Shown piece after piece: positions 9,526 to 20,226 of a stretch of DNA of 64,000 bases. Numbering within the stretch: position 1 is the stretch's first letter; each line of letters begins with the position of its first letter. Source of the DNA: Acarospora socialis (taxonomy: Eukaryota > Ascomycota > Lecanoromycetes > Acarosporales > Acarosporaceae); assembly GCA_025617375.2 (NCBI GenBank), contig JAMYGW020000008.1, forward strand, positions 1,240,001-1,304,000. Direction: 5' to 3'. Position numbers and translations under genes: made by a program. The notes under the pieces are model-generated. The model was not told the origin of the DNA. It did no database searches and saw nothing but the letters and a program-made list of their open reading frames with translations.

Positions 9526-11087
9526 ATGTTTCCTACTTCCCGTCGAACCTCTCGTGGCTCACGCCAGAACAGATCTCGTGCTGGTAGCAATATTTCGAGC
9601 ACTGAAGCTCAGTTTCAAGGTCTCCATCTCAGTGCTACATCTGGCTCTCATTCTGCTTCGGTCTCGCCACCGTCTAGACAGCCTGAGCAACAGTTGTTCG
9701 AATCCCCATCGTTCATTCAGGCAACAACCACCGCAAACTATCTCCAACCCGAGTTTGATCCTCGAATACCGGCCGCCACACCTGGAAGTGGACTTGACGC
9801 TTCCGGGTCGTATTTGCAGCATCCTTCATCAGAGACGTGGCCAGTGACTGCTTCGGTGCACTCCTCACGGTCTGCTCTCCCGAGCTTCCAACTTGACTCG
9901 AGAACGAATGATTACAGTCTGAGGTCCTCGTTTGGGCCGGAATCCAGACAGGAAGATCCATATGTGCGAGAAGACATGAAGTAATGTTCTCGACCCTCGT
10001 TGGCGGTCCGGAGATTGACCGGTTTGCAGCACTTACGGTTATGCGTTACCCTCCCCTATGGGATCGTACGGGAACCCGACCCCGTACACCTCTACCCTCT
10101 GTCCATCCGTTGCTGGTAAGGTCTGCCAGACGTACTTTGACAACATGCCACAGTTGACAAAGTGCTAGGCTATGAGTTGAGCCAACTACCCGATCAACCC
10201 AGTGGACGAACGCCGGCTCCTCTGTATCAACAAGTAGAAGCTCCTGCCTTCTACGGGCAGCCCGTCCCATCGAGTTCTGCTTATGTTGGGTTCAGAACGG
10301 AAGAGCGCGAGATTGCGAGGCAGCGGCGACGCCCCTCGCAGGAAGTTCGACGACTATCGCGAAGTCGCATACGGCAAGAGAGATCACCTGGCGATCCTTA
10401 CTCTCGGTCGGGCAGCAGACAGAGCCTCCGGCTTGGACGGGATTACGTCTCACCACCCACCGTTATTTCTCCCCCTCTAAGCTCTTCCGGTGACATTCCA
10501 GCATACCGTGCACAGACAGCCGTTCATTCTGCCTTGCCTGTGACTCAAGGATACGTCGGGACCATTGCTAGGTAAGGCTGATCTTCCTGCTTGCAGACCT
10601 ACATACTCATACCTTTTGCGCTTCCTCAAGTGGACAGTATGATATGTCAGAATATCAACTTGCGGCAGACATGCCGATAGAAGAGTCGCCAAACTACTAT
10701 CAGCCGTAAGTTCAGGCCATGATGACCGCATACTCTCTCGTTGACCGTGCCTCTAGGTCCGTGACCTCTTCCATGTCCAAGTCGACGGGCTTCGAAACTC
10801 GCGACTACCAAGAGACGAGTATCTTAGCATCATCTTCGGAGGCGCCAGGGCTGGATGAACATGTTCGAGTCGTTGGCACTCGCCCAAAGCCGCGATGCTG
10901 GGACCATGGATGCAACGGCCGGCAGTTCTCCACTTTCAGCAACCTCCTCCGCCACCAACGGGAGAAGTCGGGCAACGCCGCGAAATCGTACTGTCCGCGT
11001 TGCGGAGCCGAGTTCACCAGAACGACGGCGCGAAATGGGCACATGGCGCACGAGAAATGCAAGGTCAGGAGCAACTCCGACTTCTGA
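9526..11087 (+). CDS. C2H2-type zinc finger protein, putative transcription regulator
   Basis: Nuclear protein of a fungal-specific type with a C-terminal zinc-binding domain; its targets are unknown. Five exons (9526-9980, 10030-10115, 10154-10571, 10631-10705, 10757-11087) give 454 residues. The first 370 or so are low-complexity, rich in serine, proline, glutamine and tyrosine, with an arginine-rich patch (about 225-260). The conserved part is at the C-terminus: CWDHGCNGRQFSTFSNLLRH, then YCPRCGAEFTRTTARNGHMA, giving a C..C...H and a C..C...H...C arrangement typical of ascomycete proteins annotated as C2H2. The ending HEKCKVRSNSDF is followed by the stop. Intron 2 (10116-10153) is only 38 bp, near the lower limit, and should be treated with care. 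The start was chosen at the first ATG after a probable leader intron. Confidence 0.82.
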
Positions 11088-12353
11088 CAACTTTCCGTCG
11101 GGGAGCATTGTGCCTCTGTTACAAATGGCTTCCTGGTGGCACGGCTGGACAGGGCGGGCGTGCATCGAAGCCGTACATACATGTATCACCTTATGTACAC
11201 CATATCTACTGCATCTGTTTTGGAAGTGTGTTGATGACATATAAAGTTACACTTGGATGCTAGGACAGGGATTGAGGATTAGCAAAAGAATTTATTGGCT
11301 CGTCTTGCTCTCGAGAGGGGTCTCTGCCATCGGAGTTCGGTAGACGACGATGGGCCGTGGTCAATACCATCGACCTGTAACTTGCGGTAAGCATGGTAAA
11401 GGCGAGCTGTCTGACCCGTGGCAGCGCTGCGCAGGTAGGCGAGCTCTTTCTCGAATCCTTCAAGCTCGAGGTACAACGCGGTCACATGGTTCTGGAAGCC
11501 GTCTCTTACTAAGCTTGAAGGGTCTTATGCCCGACATGCTAAATATATATGGAGGTGGAGTCCAAGCCAACCGCCGGGCGGTGTAGCCGATCTAAGGTAT
11601 TGGGGGCAGCGTCCAGCTACCATGGCTTAACTCGCACTGTGCTTGGATCAGGGAAGTAAGGTAGAAGTATGTGTATTGACGACTAAGTTACCTACTCATA
11701 CAACATACCTATAACTACTCCAGATGGTACCTTACCTTTAGGTGTCATCCCTAATGCAGGGGGCGTGGAGAGGCGCTGCAGACGTTCTGCATCATTACCT
11801 TACTGCTTCTCCAATAGATACCTTATGACTCGTACCTCTAGACAGGGATAACGTACCTACGGTGGCCGGAACGGGAAATTCTAAACTCCGACCTTCGGCC
11901 CCGACCTCCGAACCACACACCACTCATTCAAAGGATCACTAACCAAGGAACAATCAGTCATCGGTTATGTGTCATTCCAGCCACAGACAACAAGCCATCT
12001 GCACGAGTCTGTGTTGACAGACCATGACCATTTGAGGAGTCTGTAGACTTCGGCATACGTTACAGATCAAGATGTTTCGATCTACAGCATCATAGAGCCC
12101 CAAGCGTCTTACTCTCCATCTCCAGCTTCAGATAGTGTCGAATAACACAACTTCTCGAGAGCTCACCATTGACAAAATGCTTCAATCACTGTCGCAGCTG
12201 TTTCGTATCCACTATTCGCATACAAACACCCGGTCCTTAGCGGACGCCCACTGCAAAAGCTCGTTACACCGGCACCACTCCTGCGCAGTCTCTATATCCT
12301 GATTACGTCGTCATTACCTGAAGTCCGAGGGATCAGTTTCATGTAGAGGGGCA
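11088..12353. other. intergenic with relic frame and promoter of GTPBP1-like gene
   Basis: Includes the coding-like fragment at 11279-11517 (minus). From 11640 to 11870 there are repeated TACCTA/ACCTTA words. 11900-12350 is the likely promoter and leader of the GTPase gene. Confidence 0.4.
11279..11517 (-). pseudogene. coding-like fragment, unrecognised
   Basis: The minus-strand frame reads SLVRDGFQNHVTALYLELEG, then FEKELAYLRSAATGQTARLY and HAYRKLQVDGIDHG, and becomes unconvincing near the stop. Helical, charged composition suggests part of a larger protein. There is no ATG and no acceptable upstream exon. It may be the remnant of a gene lost from this spot. It has no relation to the flanking genes. 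Confidence 0.25.
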
Positions 12354-15113
12354 ATGGCATCAGTCTTCACGTATGACCCCGACCCGCCTAGGGTGTCATC
12401 TCCATGGTCAACCTCTGGTACCACAGCAGCAGGAAGCGCAAATCCATTGGCCAAGAAGGGTCAAACGCTGCCAACCCTGAATGTGCGGTACACCCTTTTG
12501 GCGGATGTTGGAATCACGAAGCTGGAAGCTGAACCACCAGAAGGGCCTACAGAGTACAAACTGCATTTGCTCCTTCGGCCCCGGCGCCGGTTCTCCACTT
12601 CGTCGACCAGTCAGTACGTGTCTGGGTCACACCACTCCAAGCCCTCATATCCTTCTTCCTCTGATGTTGTTGGCGAGGCAATCTTGAGAAACCCCTCTCC
12701 GATGTCAGCGCCGTCTAAGCAGTCGCGCCAAAACAGGCTCCAGCAACTTACAACCCAGCTGCTTTGGCGTCTGCAGCAATCGTCCCCGTACCACTCTTCA
12801 TCAACCAATGACCTCATCCTTCCGGTCTTACCGGAGGCAACCCCTCGGCTAGGTGCTCCCACAAGGCCTGCCAGACTTCTACCTGGACTTGAAGAGAGTC
12901 GTGGTGCGCTGTATGAGATTGGCGTTTCTGATGACGGATCCTTCATCGGTTTGACGCAGGACGAGATGGAAGAGTCATTGACTAACCTGAGAGCCATGGC
13001 TGCAAGTCTGGGATGTAGTGTGGAGCTGCTGCGTGCTGTAGTTGTTGGAAACTGCGAATGGAGTGAGGGACCTCAGAATAGAATTTACAGGGATAAGCTA
13101 TGGGTGGCTGAGGCGCTTATCTTACCTATCTTGGACACACGGGCGAATGCCTCCAACAACAACAACAACTCCTCGCTTGGTCTGTTATCTGCAGATCTCA
13201 GTACTCCAGCACTGCCTCAGTCCAACACTTGTGCACCGCCCGTAGCAAGTATAGAGTGCCAGACTGCCCAACTCCGGGTGTCCTTGACGGGGGCCACGAC
13301 CTCTGGGAAATCATCGTTACTCGGAACGTTATCTACGGCTACACTGGACAATGGCCGGGGCAAAAGCAGACTCAGCCTGCTGAAACACCGTCATGAGATC
13401 GCCTCAGGTATCACGAGCTCTGTTTCTCAAGAGTTACTAGGATACCGGGATCATTTGGCCCCCGAGTCGGACGATGGATTCATGACAGAGGTGATCAACT
13501 ATGCATCTGGGAACGTGTCGTCTTGGAATGACATTCATGCATCCGCCGAAACGGGTCGTTTAGTCTTCGTCTCCGACTCTGCGGGTCACCCAAGGTACCG
13601 GCGAACCGCAGTGCGTGGTCTGGTCTCCTGGGCCCCACACTGGACATTGTGCTGCATGGCCAGCACGGGCGACGAACATGGTGACGGGAATGTTTCAGCA
13701 ACCATTGCTGAGGGCAATGCCGGGTTCATACATGATCTCGACCACCAGAATGCGCATTTGGAGCTATGTCTCAAGCTCCAGCTTCCGCTGGTTGTGATAA
13801 TCACGAAGCTTGATCTAGCGTCCAAATTACGTCTTCGGCAGACTTTGGCTTCAATTCTCTCGACTCTCAAGTCGGCTGGTCGGCAACCGCTTATGCTATC
13901 TACGGTACCAAATGCCAGAACTCAAGAAGGGAATCTACAGTTCATACCTAGGAATGCCGAAACCGAAGTGGATCGGCTACTTTCCGCAGTCCCACGCGAG
14001 AATCTGCGTCATTTAGTGCCAATCTTGCTCACGAGCGTGGTCAATGGCACCGGCATCAGCACAGTACACGCTCTCTTGCGAAAACTACCGTTACCGGCGC
14101 TCAACAGCACCATTCCTGAGGATCTTTCAGAAACCGTGCCGCCTCATCCACGTATCTTATTCCATATCGATGAAGTTTTTACCATGCCGTTGTTGCAGGT
14201 ACCGTCCGTTCCAGATGGTGCAGCAACTACTGCTCACACCGCGTCGATCGTATGCGGTTATTTAGCTTACGGTGAGCTAGCTGTTGGAGATGTAGTTCTT
14301 CTTGGACCCTTGACAACAGAGAGGTCTTATGATGAGTCGTACAGCCGCTCAGTACTGCCAGTCGACTCGCTCCGTACACCAGCCCTGAATGCCCCGAACG
14401 GGTCGCCATCTCCAGTTGAGCAGCGCAGTTATTCTTCCAGAAGTCCTCCCAATCCTCCATGGGCAAACATGAATGACATTCGTCTCGAGGAACAGCCAGA
14501 GTGGCAGACTGTCCGAGTTGTCAGTATCCGCAACCTTCGCCTTCCCGTTCACAAGCTTCTGGAAGGGCAGGTTGGCACCATAGGCGTCGTACCCGTTACC
14601 ACGGGCAATACCACTTTAACCTCACCAGTATCCGGGCCACCAACCCTGAACAAGAAGATACGCAAAGGTATGGTTCTTGCTATTTCTGGTCTTCGGAGCG
14701 GCAGTGCTCTGCCCGTCCAAACATGCAGAGGCTTCGTGGCAACCTTCGACGAGAGCAACGTCTCTTCACTAGCACCCGGAAACCTCGTCATCGTGTACAT
14801 TGCCAGTGTCCGCGCCTCCGCACGGATTACGAAAGTCGCACCTGTGCTTGACAATGTCACAACGGACGCTGTCGGCGCGAACGATGAGAATGAAATTTTC
14901 TGTTTTGATGGAAACGATAATACTGAGAATCATCCTTTGAGCATTGGGGACAGAAGTTATGAAGTGGAGTTCCAGTTCGTTGCGTGTAGAGAGTGGATTG
15001 AGGTCGGTGTCCTGGCGCTGGTCATGCCGGCTGGTGGACATGGGACGTTTGGCGTGAAGGGTGGAGGGGCGTTGGAGGGAGTTGTTGGCCGGGTAAGTGC
15101 TGTCGTTCAGTAG
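12354..15113 (+). CDS. GTP-binding protein, GTPBP1/2-like translational GTPase
   Basis: EF-Tu-type GTPase related to animal GTPBP1/GTPBP2, which act with ribosomes and in mRNA surveillance or ribosome rescue (family knowledge; the fungal role is inferred). One intronless frame of 919 residues, unusual beside its intron-rich neighbours. The G1 loop GATTSGKSSLLG is near residue 312. DSAGHPRYRRTAV is G3 (near 407) where the family usually has D.AGHE. ITKLD is G4 (near 482). Domain-2 and -3-like beta regions follow, with GYLAYGELAVGDVVLLGP and VRVVSIRNLRLPVHKLLEGQ. The first 300 residues are a poorly conserved serine/proline-rich extension with an asparagine run. The tail GALEGVVGRVSAVVQ closes the third domain. 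No second gene overlaps it. Confidence 0.88.
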   Translation: MASVFTYDPDPPRVSSPWSTSGTTAAGSANPLAKKGQTLPTLNVRYTLLADVGITKLEAEPPEGPTEYKLHLLLRPRRRFSTSSTSQYVSGSHHSKPSYPSSSDVVGEAILRNPSPMSAPSKQSRQNRLQQLTTQLLWRLQQSSPYHSSSTNDLILPVLPEATPRLGAPTRPARLLPGLEESRGALYEIGVSDDGSFIGLTQDEMEESLTNLRAMAASLGCSVELLRAVVVGNCEWSEGPQNRIYRDKLWVAEALILPILDTRANASNNNNNSSLGLLSADLSTPALPQSNTCAPPVASIECQTAQLRVSLTGATTSGKSSLLGTLSTATLDNGRGKSRLSLLKHRHEIASGITSSVSQELLGYRDHLAPESDDGFMTEVINYASGNVSSWNDIHASAETGRLVFVSDSAGHPRYRRTAVRGLVSWAPHWTLCCMASTGDEHGDGNVSATIAEGNAGFIHDLDHQNAHLELCLKLQLPLVVIITKLDLASKLRLRQTLASILSTLKSAGRQPLMLSTVPNARTQEGNLQFIPRNAETEVDRLLSAVPRENLRHLVPILLTSVVNGTGISTVHALLRKLPLPALNSTIPEDLSETVPPHPRILFHIDEVFTMPLLQVPSVPDGAATTAHTASIVCGYLAYGELAVGDVVLLGPLTTERSYDESYSRSVLPVDSLRTPALNAPNGSPSPVEQRSYSSRSPPNPPWANMNDIRLEEQPEWQTVRVVSIRNLRLPVHKLLEGQVGTIGVVPVTTGNTTLTSPVSGPPTLNKKIRKGMVLAISGLRSGSALPVQTCRGFVATFDESNVSSLAPGNLVIVYIASVRASARITKVAPVLDNVTTDAVGANDENEIFCFDGNDNTENHPLSIGDRSYEVEFQFVACREWIEVGVLALVMPAGGHGTFGVKGGGALEGVVGRVSAVVQ

Positions 15114-15731
15114 AGATTGTAGGGCCGGGGGATAGGTGGGAATGGGAATGGTGAAAAGATTGGGGCAACGGTCCTTTCTTTTCAGATATGATGGCGTATA
15201 TTGATAGGATTATGGGTCTGGGGTAATCCGGATGTTGTGTACTGTAAGAGTGATAGAGATAGTTGTATAGAATAGGACGTAATAGGAAGGACGTGTGCTA
15301 TACGTTCGTTATATTCTTACGATTTGAGTACAGAAGGAAGTAGGTATACAGCATACAAGTACAACCTCATATGCTGTGGCAGACTGCATCCATCCGTCTA
15401 AGCGTTGAAAAGAAACTTCGCAAGAATCAGAATACTGCGGTGACCGAACGTATTCAATTTTGTTACTTTGCCCTATAAATTGGACGGTACTGGGTGACAC
15501 AACGTACCATACGGCGCAGGCGAGAGTAATCGACACTTGGCGCATGAATCATGCGGGCTATCTAGTCCAGTCAAAGCCAAACCGCAGTCGCGATCTCAAT
15601 CTGGCTTTCGTTCCTATCATCGGTCCTCTACTCTCTCAGCTCGAAATATGACTCTCCCCATCAAACCGAGAATCTCGATCTGCATTTCTGGATCTCTGCC
15701 CACATAAATAAAGGGGGAAAGGAGGGAGAGC
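15114..15731. other. intergenic between convergent genes
   Basis: Shared 3' region of the GTPase (plus) and the P450 (minus). Short frames on both strands are not supported. Nothing else is visible. Confidence 0.5.
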
Positions 15732-17626
15732 TCAATCCCGCCTCGTGACGCGCAAGAACATATCCCGCTGCGTAAACAGATTGTGATTGACGCTCTTGAA
15801 CGGCTCAGCCGGATTGACGACCTCGAACTCGAAACGGCGGAGGAGCTTATACCGTTCAGACTATCAGCCATTTCTCTGTAACCTCCCGCACGGGAAACGG
15901 CTTGACGGTGGAGGAACAAGATGAGTAAAACGCACCTCAACGAAAATCTTATCCAGCTCCACGTACGCAATCGTCCTCCCCAAACACCCAAACCTTCCGA
16001 ACCCAAAGATCAAGTCCAGCGTCCGATTCATCTCCCTCGCCTCCTCCGGTGCGGCCTCCAACCAGCGCTCCGGCCGAAAGACGTCCGCGTCGGCGCCGTA
16101 GACGTCCGTGGCACGCTGCATGGCCCAGCCCGCAACGGCGATCTTGGTCCCGCCCGGCACGAAGCGGCCTTCGAGGACGTCGCCGGCGGCGGGCACTTCT
16201 TTCTCGAGCCAGGCGGAGACGGGCGGCCAGATGCGGAGGCCTTCGCGGATAACGGCTTGCAGGTAGGGGAGGGATTTGGCTTCGGCGTCGGTGAGGATGG
16301 GGGAGGAGAGGAGGTTGCGGGAGAGGGCGGTGGAAATCTCGCGAGTTAGGGTGAGGTGGACGCGTGGGTTTGTGATGATGTGGAGGAGGGTGACGCGCAG
16401 GGCGGTGGCGGTCGTGTCGGAGCCGGCCATGCTGTGGGTCGGGAAAGGGAAATTGTTAGTTGGACTGGTTGATGGAGGGGAGGGGAGAGGGAAGAGGGGA
16501 GGCGAACATCTGAGCAAGGACTTCGGACTCGGCTTCTCGCTGGGAGAGGCCGTGGCGGACGAATGATCCCAGCATGTCGTTGCGGTCTTTCTTGTCGGGG
16601 CCGTATCTCTCGCTCACGACTTGCTGGCGACACTGTGCGCTGTCAATACAATGGATCTATTGTTGCATCGGGAATGCATGCAACGGACGCCATCAGCTTT
16701 CCTATTCCATGGTTGTCTTTCACCGACGGTCCAATCAACCATCTTATCCAACGGATGCTCCAGAATTTCTGCAGAGCTGGCACGACGGACATGAAGTTCA
16801 GGAAAGGACCGACTGCCTCGACCGTTTCGATGTAGCCATACACGTCCTGGTCTTTCGGCAGGTACCCGAAGGCTTTTCCATATGCAATGTCCGTGATCGC
16901 ATCAAGAGTGAAATATTGTGAGATTTTGCCAAAGTCGAGCGCACGCAGGACTGAATCAGTGGAAAGGTATTTCCGCTCAATCAGTTTCACGAGCTCGAGG
17001 ATCTGATTGTCGATGTTCTGCTCAAGCGTAGGGTTCTCCTTGCCTGCGTACTACGAGCATTTTAACCAATCCAGTAAGCAGTGTGCTCAAAGCAAGAGCG
17101 GCGCGAAAGCAGAACGTACGCCTGCCGCCATGCGGAACCGCAAGCTGTCATGCCTCGCCATATCCTTCTCGGACAAGATGTTGTGCAGGTCCGGGTCCAG
17201 AGCCATGGAATCGTACCACTCCGACCTCAGATACTGGGATCGAGCCGCGTTCATCTTCCTGATGGTGTCCGGGTCGTTGGTGAGAAGGTCGTTTGGCCCG
17301 ATCCGTGCGAGGGAGCCTGCAACGCATCAGTTGGTGGCTTTGAAACTAGAAAGTTGCTGTGTAGCAGGGAAAGGTTCATCAGCCACACCGTCTCTCCTAA
17401 TGACAGCCGTCAACTCATGGTTCATGCGGCCGGAGAGCGCGGCTTTGGCCATCCACAACGACGAAAATGAACCGAGCCAGGGCCCTTTGAAGGCCCGGAG
17501 GCGATACCATATCAGTACACGCGAGAGTAAGAACGCGGCTGCCAATAGCCATGGAAGGACATGCAGGACCGTAGAACTGAGAGATGTAGAAATAGACGAA
17601 GCACTTAGTTGAGACATGTTAGCCAT
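15732..17626 (-). CDS. cytochrome P450 monooxygenase (pisatin demethylase-like)
   Basis: Microsomal heme-thiolate oxygenase; substrate unknown, similar in layout to fungal pisatin-demethylase/benzoate-hydroxylase-like P450s. Six exons (17389-17626, 17120-17316, 16685-17050, 16508-16632, 15936-16431, 15732-15860) give 516 residues. There is one N-terminal membrane anchor (about residues 18-36), then RAFKGPWLGSFSSLW. The I-helix is MAGSDTTATALR, the K-helix EGLR supplies ExxR, FRPERWLE is the PERF-like motif, and FGFGRFGCLGRTIA is the heme-binding cysteine loop. Intron 2 is placed so as to read AAGYAGKENP, the family norm. All functional motifs are intact. It lies divergently beside a broken methyltransferase, so a small secondary-metabolism pair may once have existed here; this is inference. 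Confidence 0.88.
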
Positions 17627-18424
17627 ATGCAGTCGCCAATTCTGGGAACTATGAAAGAAGATAAGTAAGAAATATAGGAACACGAAACTTCGTTCTTGGT
17701 TACGGGCACGAGTAGATGCATGATTGTGGTCGACTTTGTCTCTGGGTGCGGGAATGGCGGTTATACGGTTCCGTGGCGTGACCAGTCTACTTATACTCTT
17801 TGGAGGATAGAATGATTTGAGCTGGAGGTTGCATTGCCTTACACATAGTAAGGTAGAGTACGAGTTCTGCAGGTTCTTGCACCATAACAGTCCGTGCCAG
17901 GTTAGAGTTCGGTCTCACTTCAGTAATGTTAAACCTCCCGCTTCCGCAATCCCGTCCGGGCTATGGATTACTAGCCAGCACTACTACGGTCTACCTACGG
18001 CCAAGGTACCTTATGGAGTGATGGCCTTGGCTTCAGCTGATGAACAAACTGATGCGTATATACAATATGAGATGAAAAGCAATATGAATGTTGATTCGAA
18101 CGATGGTAGAGAGACGTTTCTCACGTGCCTCAGTTTAATCTACGTTATGCTATCTTCGAGCACCAGTTGTGTCGCCCTTGTGAGGGAGCTCCACGCTCAG
18201 GGAGTGAGGCACAGCATGCTATTTCCCAGAATACCATGGGAGCTTTTGAATCCCTCCTTGTATGTTTACTGCCAGGCACTTGAGATTGTGATTGCAATTT
18301 CCAAATGGCTTCGCTCGCACAAGAATCCACCAAACACCCTCACATCGAGGCCCATGTCTGTCGTTACCCTTGGAGCGATTGTGTACCCTTACTGACCCAT
18401 AGCAGACGTTTGATGATGGAGTGT
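17627..18424. other. intergenic, P450 promoter side
   Basis: Between the P450 start and the methyltransferase relic. It contains a perfect 6-bp inverted repeat CCTTAC-ACATA-GTAAGG at 17837-17853. A 192-codon open frame across 17817-18395 has no recognisable family and atypical composition. Confidence 0.4.
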
Positions 18425-19613
18425 CTGCTTACGACAAAGGGGCCGAATCTGACACTACGTCCATCGCATCTTCCGTGCTGAACTATGCTTATGGAAATGG
18501 TCGACCATATACACATGGGGCTGACCACTACGTACTTGAAATCTCTTCTATTCTTCCGAAAGGTCAGGTAACCTGACTCTGCTAGTACCTGCCAGATGAC
18601 CAGAACGAGCTGGATAGGTTGGATCTGTTGCATCACATCTTCCGGATGACGCTGGACGGCAGGCTCTGTCAGACTAAGCTCAGCACTCCCGGAAGAGTCC
18701 TGGACGTGAGCACTGGGATAGGCATTTGGGCGATCAAAAGTCGGTGGTGGTGACCAGAAGAGGTAACTGGCTGCTAACATGTGGCAGTGGGAGAGGAGTA
18801 GCCTTCGGCCGAGGTCATTGGCACCGACATCAGCTTAATCATCTTACACCTTTAACGGTTGTCACTGTTTTCTCTTCTGGTCCCCTTCAATGGTCGGCTG
18901 CCTGCCTGTGGGCTTGTCTTAGACAGCAATGAATGGCTGGCACAAGACGATAGGGTACCACCCAACGTACGCTTCGAGATTGATGATGCAGGCAAAGAAA
19001 GGACCTTTTCGGAGTTGTTCGATTTTATCCATGTTCGTGCCCATGTTGGAAGCTTGCAGAACTGGCCGGCTTTCTAGAGCAATGCTTCAAGTCTGTGCCT
19101 GATCGCCTCTCTTACAAGTGGTATTCATACTGACATCAGGAAAGGCACCTACGGCCAGGTGGGTGCATCTAAGGACGCCGACACCAACAGAATGCGGGTA
19201 AGCGAGCATGCTGCATATAGTGTAATGATACGTTCATCTTGAAATAGGAAACCTTCAAAAACTTGTCGAGAACAGCGGCAAGATGTCTGATGTAACTCCC
19301 TTGCTCCCTAACTGGCTAGCCAAGGCTGGCTCCACCGACTATGCCGACACCTCAAATACTTTGGCCGTTAGGCCATGGCCGACAGATAAGAAACTCAAAG
19401 AAATCGGGAGCTACTTCAAGGTAGAATTCCTTAAGGCGGTAAGTACGGCAACGACCAATCCTCCAGCAGCAATTGATGAATACGGGCATGGAGAAGTATA
19501 TCCTCGCCCTGTTCACCCACTTCGGGTACTCGTATGCGGACGTGCAAACCATACTTGCCAACGTTCGCAGAGAGGTCCGCCAGAATGAGATGCACATCTA
19601 TACGCGCGCGTAG
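18425..19613 (+). pseudogene. broken LaeA-like SAM methyltransferase
   Basis: Host gene relic of the fungal LaeA-like class I methyltransferase family. Family order is kept: TTSIASSVLNYAYGNGRPYT, a probable intron, then YLPDDQNELDRLDLLHHIFR, motif I as LDVSTGIGIWAI (normally GTGTG), PSAEVIGTDIS (post-I), NVRFEIDDAG, FDFIHVRAHVGS, LLPNWLAKAGSTDYADT, WPTDKKLKEIGSYFKVEFL, and finally KYILALFTHFGYSYADVQTI with a normal stop near 19613. A TAG interrupts the segment before PSAEVIG and another stop follows soon after. The segment around 19080-19260 cannot be joined in one frame, so I call it a pseudogene. The intact relative in this window is at 30426-31808. Alternative splicing that rescues part of it cannot be ruled out. 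Confidence 0.75.
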
Positions 19614-20226
19614 GTTTCCCCTGATGGAAGCCGTTTGCTGCTTGCTGACTGCTTGAAGTGATTTTGCAACGGCGCAGAAACAGAACGAGCCTGTTCAGAG
19701 CCCCGTATAGTCGGCGCTCAGTGATCGGGGCATAATACTTTCTGTCCATGCCGTTTCGTCTCATGGGCTCAGCCTTGCCATGGACTGTCTCATGCTAGTA
19801 GATTCGTCGCATGTTACATTTGCATGTGATCAATGCGAGGCATTTTCCTTGTAGTATCTATGGGTAGTATTGTGCACTGAGGCTTTGAATAATTCAAAGT
19901 TGTCTCCAAGAGACCATCGAATAATGGGGTCGAGTCAATCTAACCGGATGCAGGAGGGTGCTTCGAGCAAGACGGAAAAACATACTGCCGTCATGCGGCG
20001 CTAACCTGACGAGCTGCTCCCATCGTTGCCCATGGTGAATAGAACATGGAAGGCATGAGGGTGTTAGGAGTGGACATTCTGTTCGGAGCCTTCTGCAACC
20101 CGGAGATCTTATACAAACTATTATGCTCACCTTAGGTGTTTTGGTCACGCCCTTGCAGAAGAAGACTGCCAGAAGCGACTCTGGTTTCAAATCAACAAAG
20201 AGATTCACGCTCCAAGATCGACTGTG
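19614..20226. other. intergenic, nothing recognised
   Basis: Between the methyltransferase relic and the F-box gene. No supported frame or repeat. The last part is the presumed leader of the F-box gene. Confidence 0.45.

Noticed and set aside
17817-18395. 192-codon plus-strand ORF after the P450 promoter
   Set aside because: First in-frame codon is not a convincing start, no domain, and it ends just before the methyltransferase relic.
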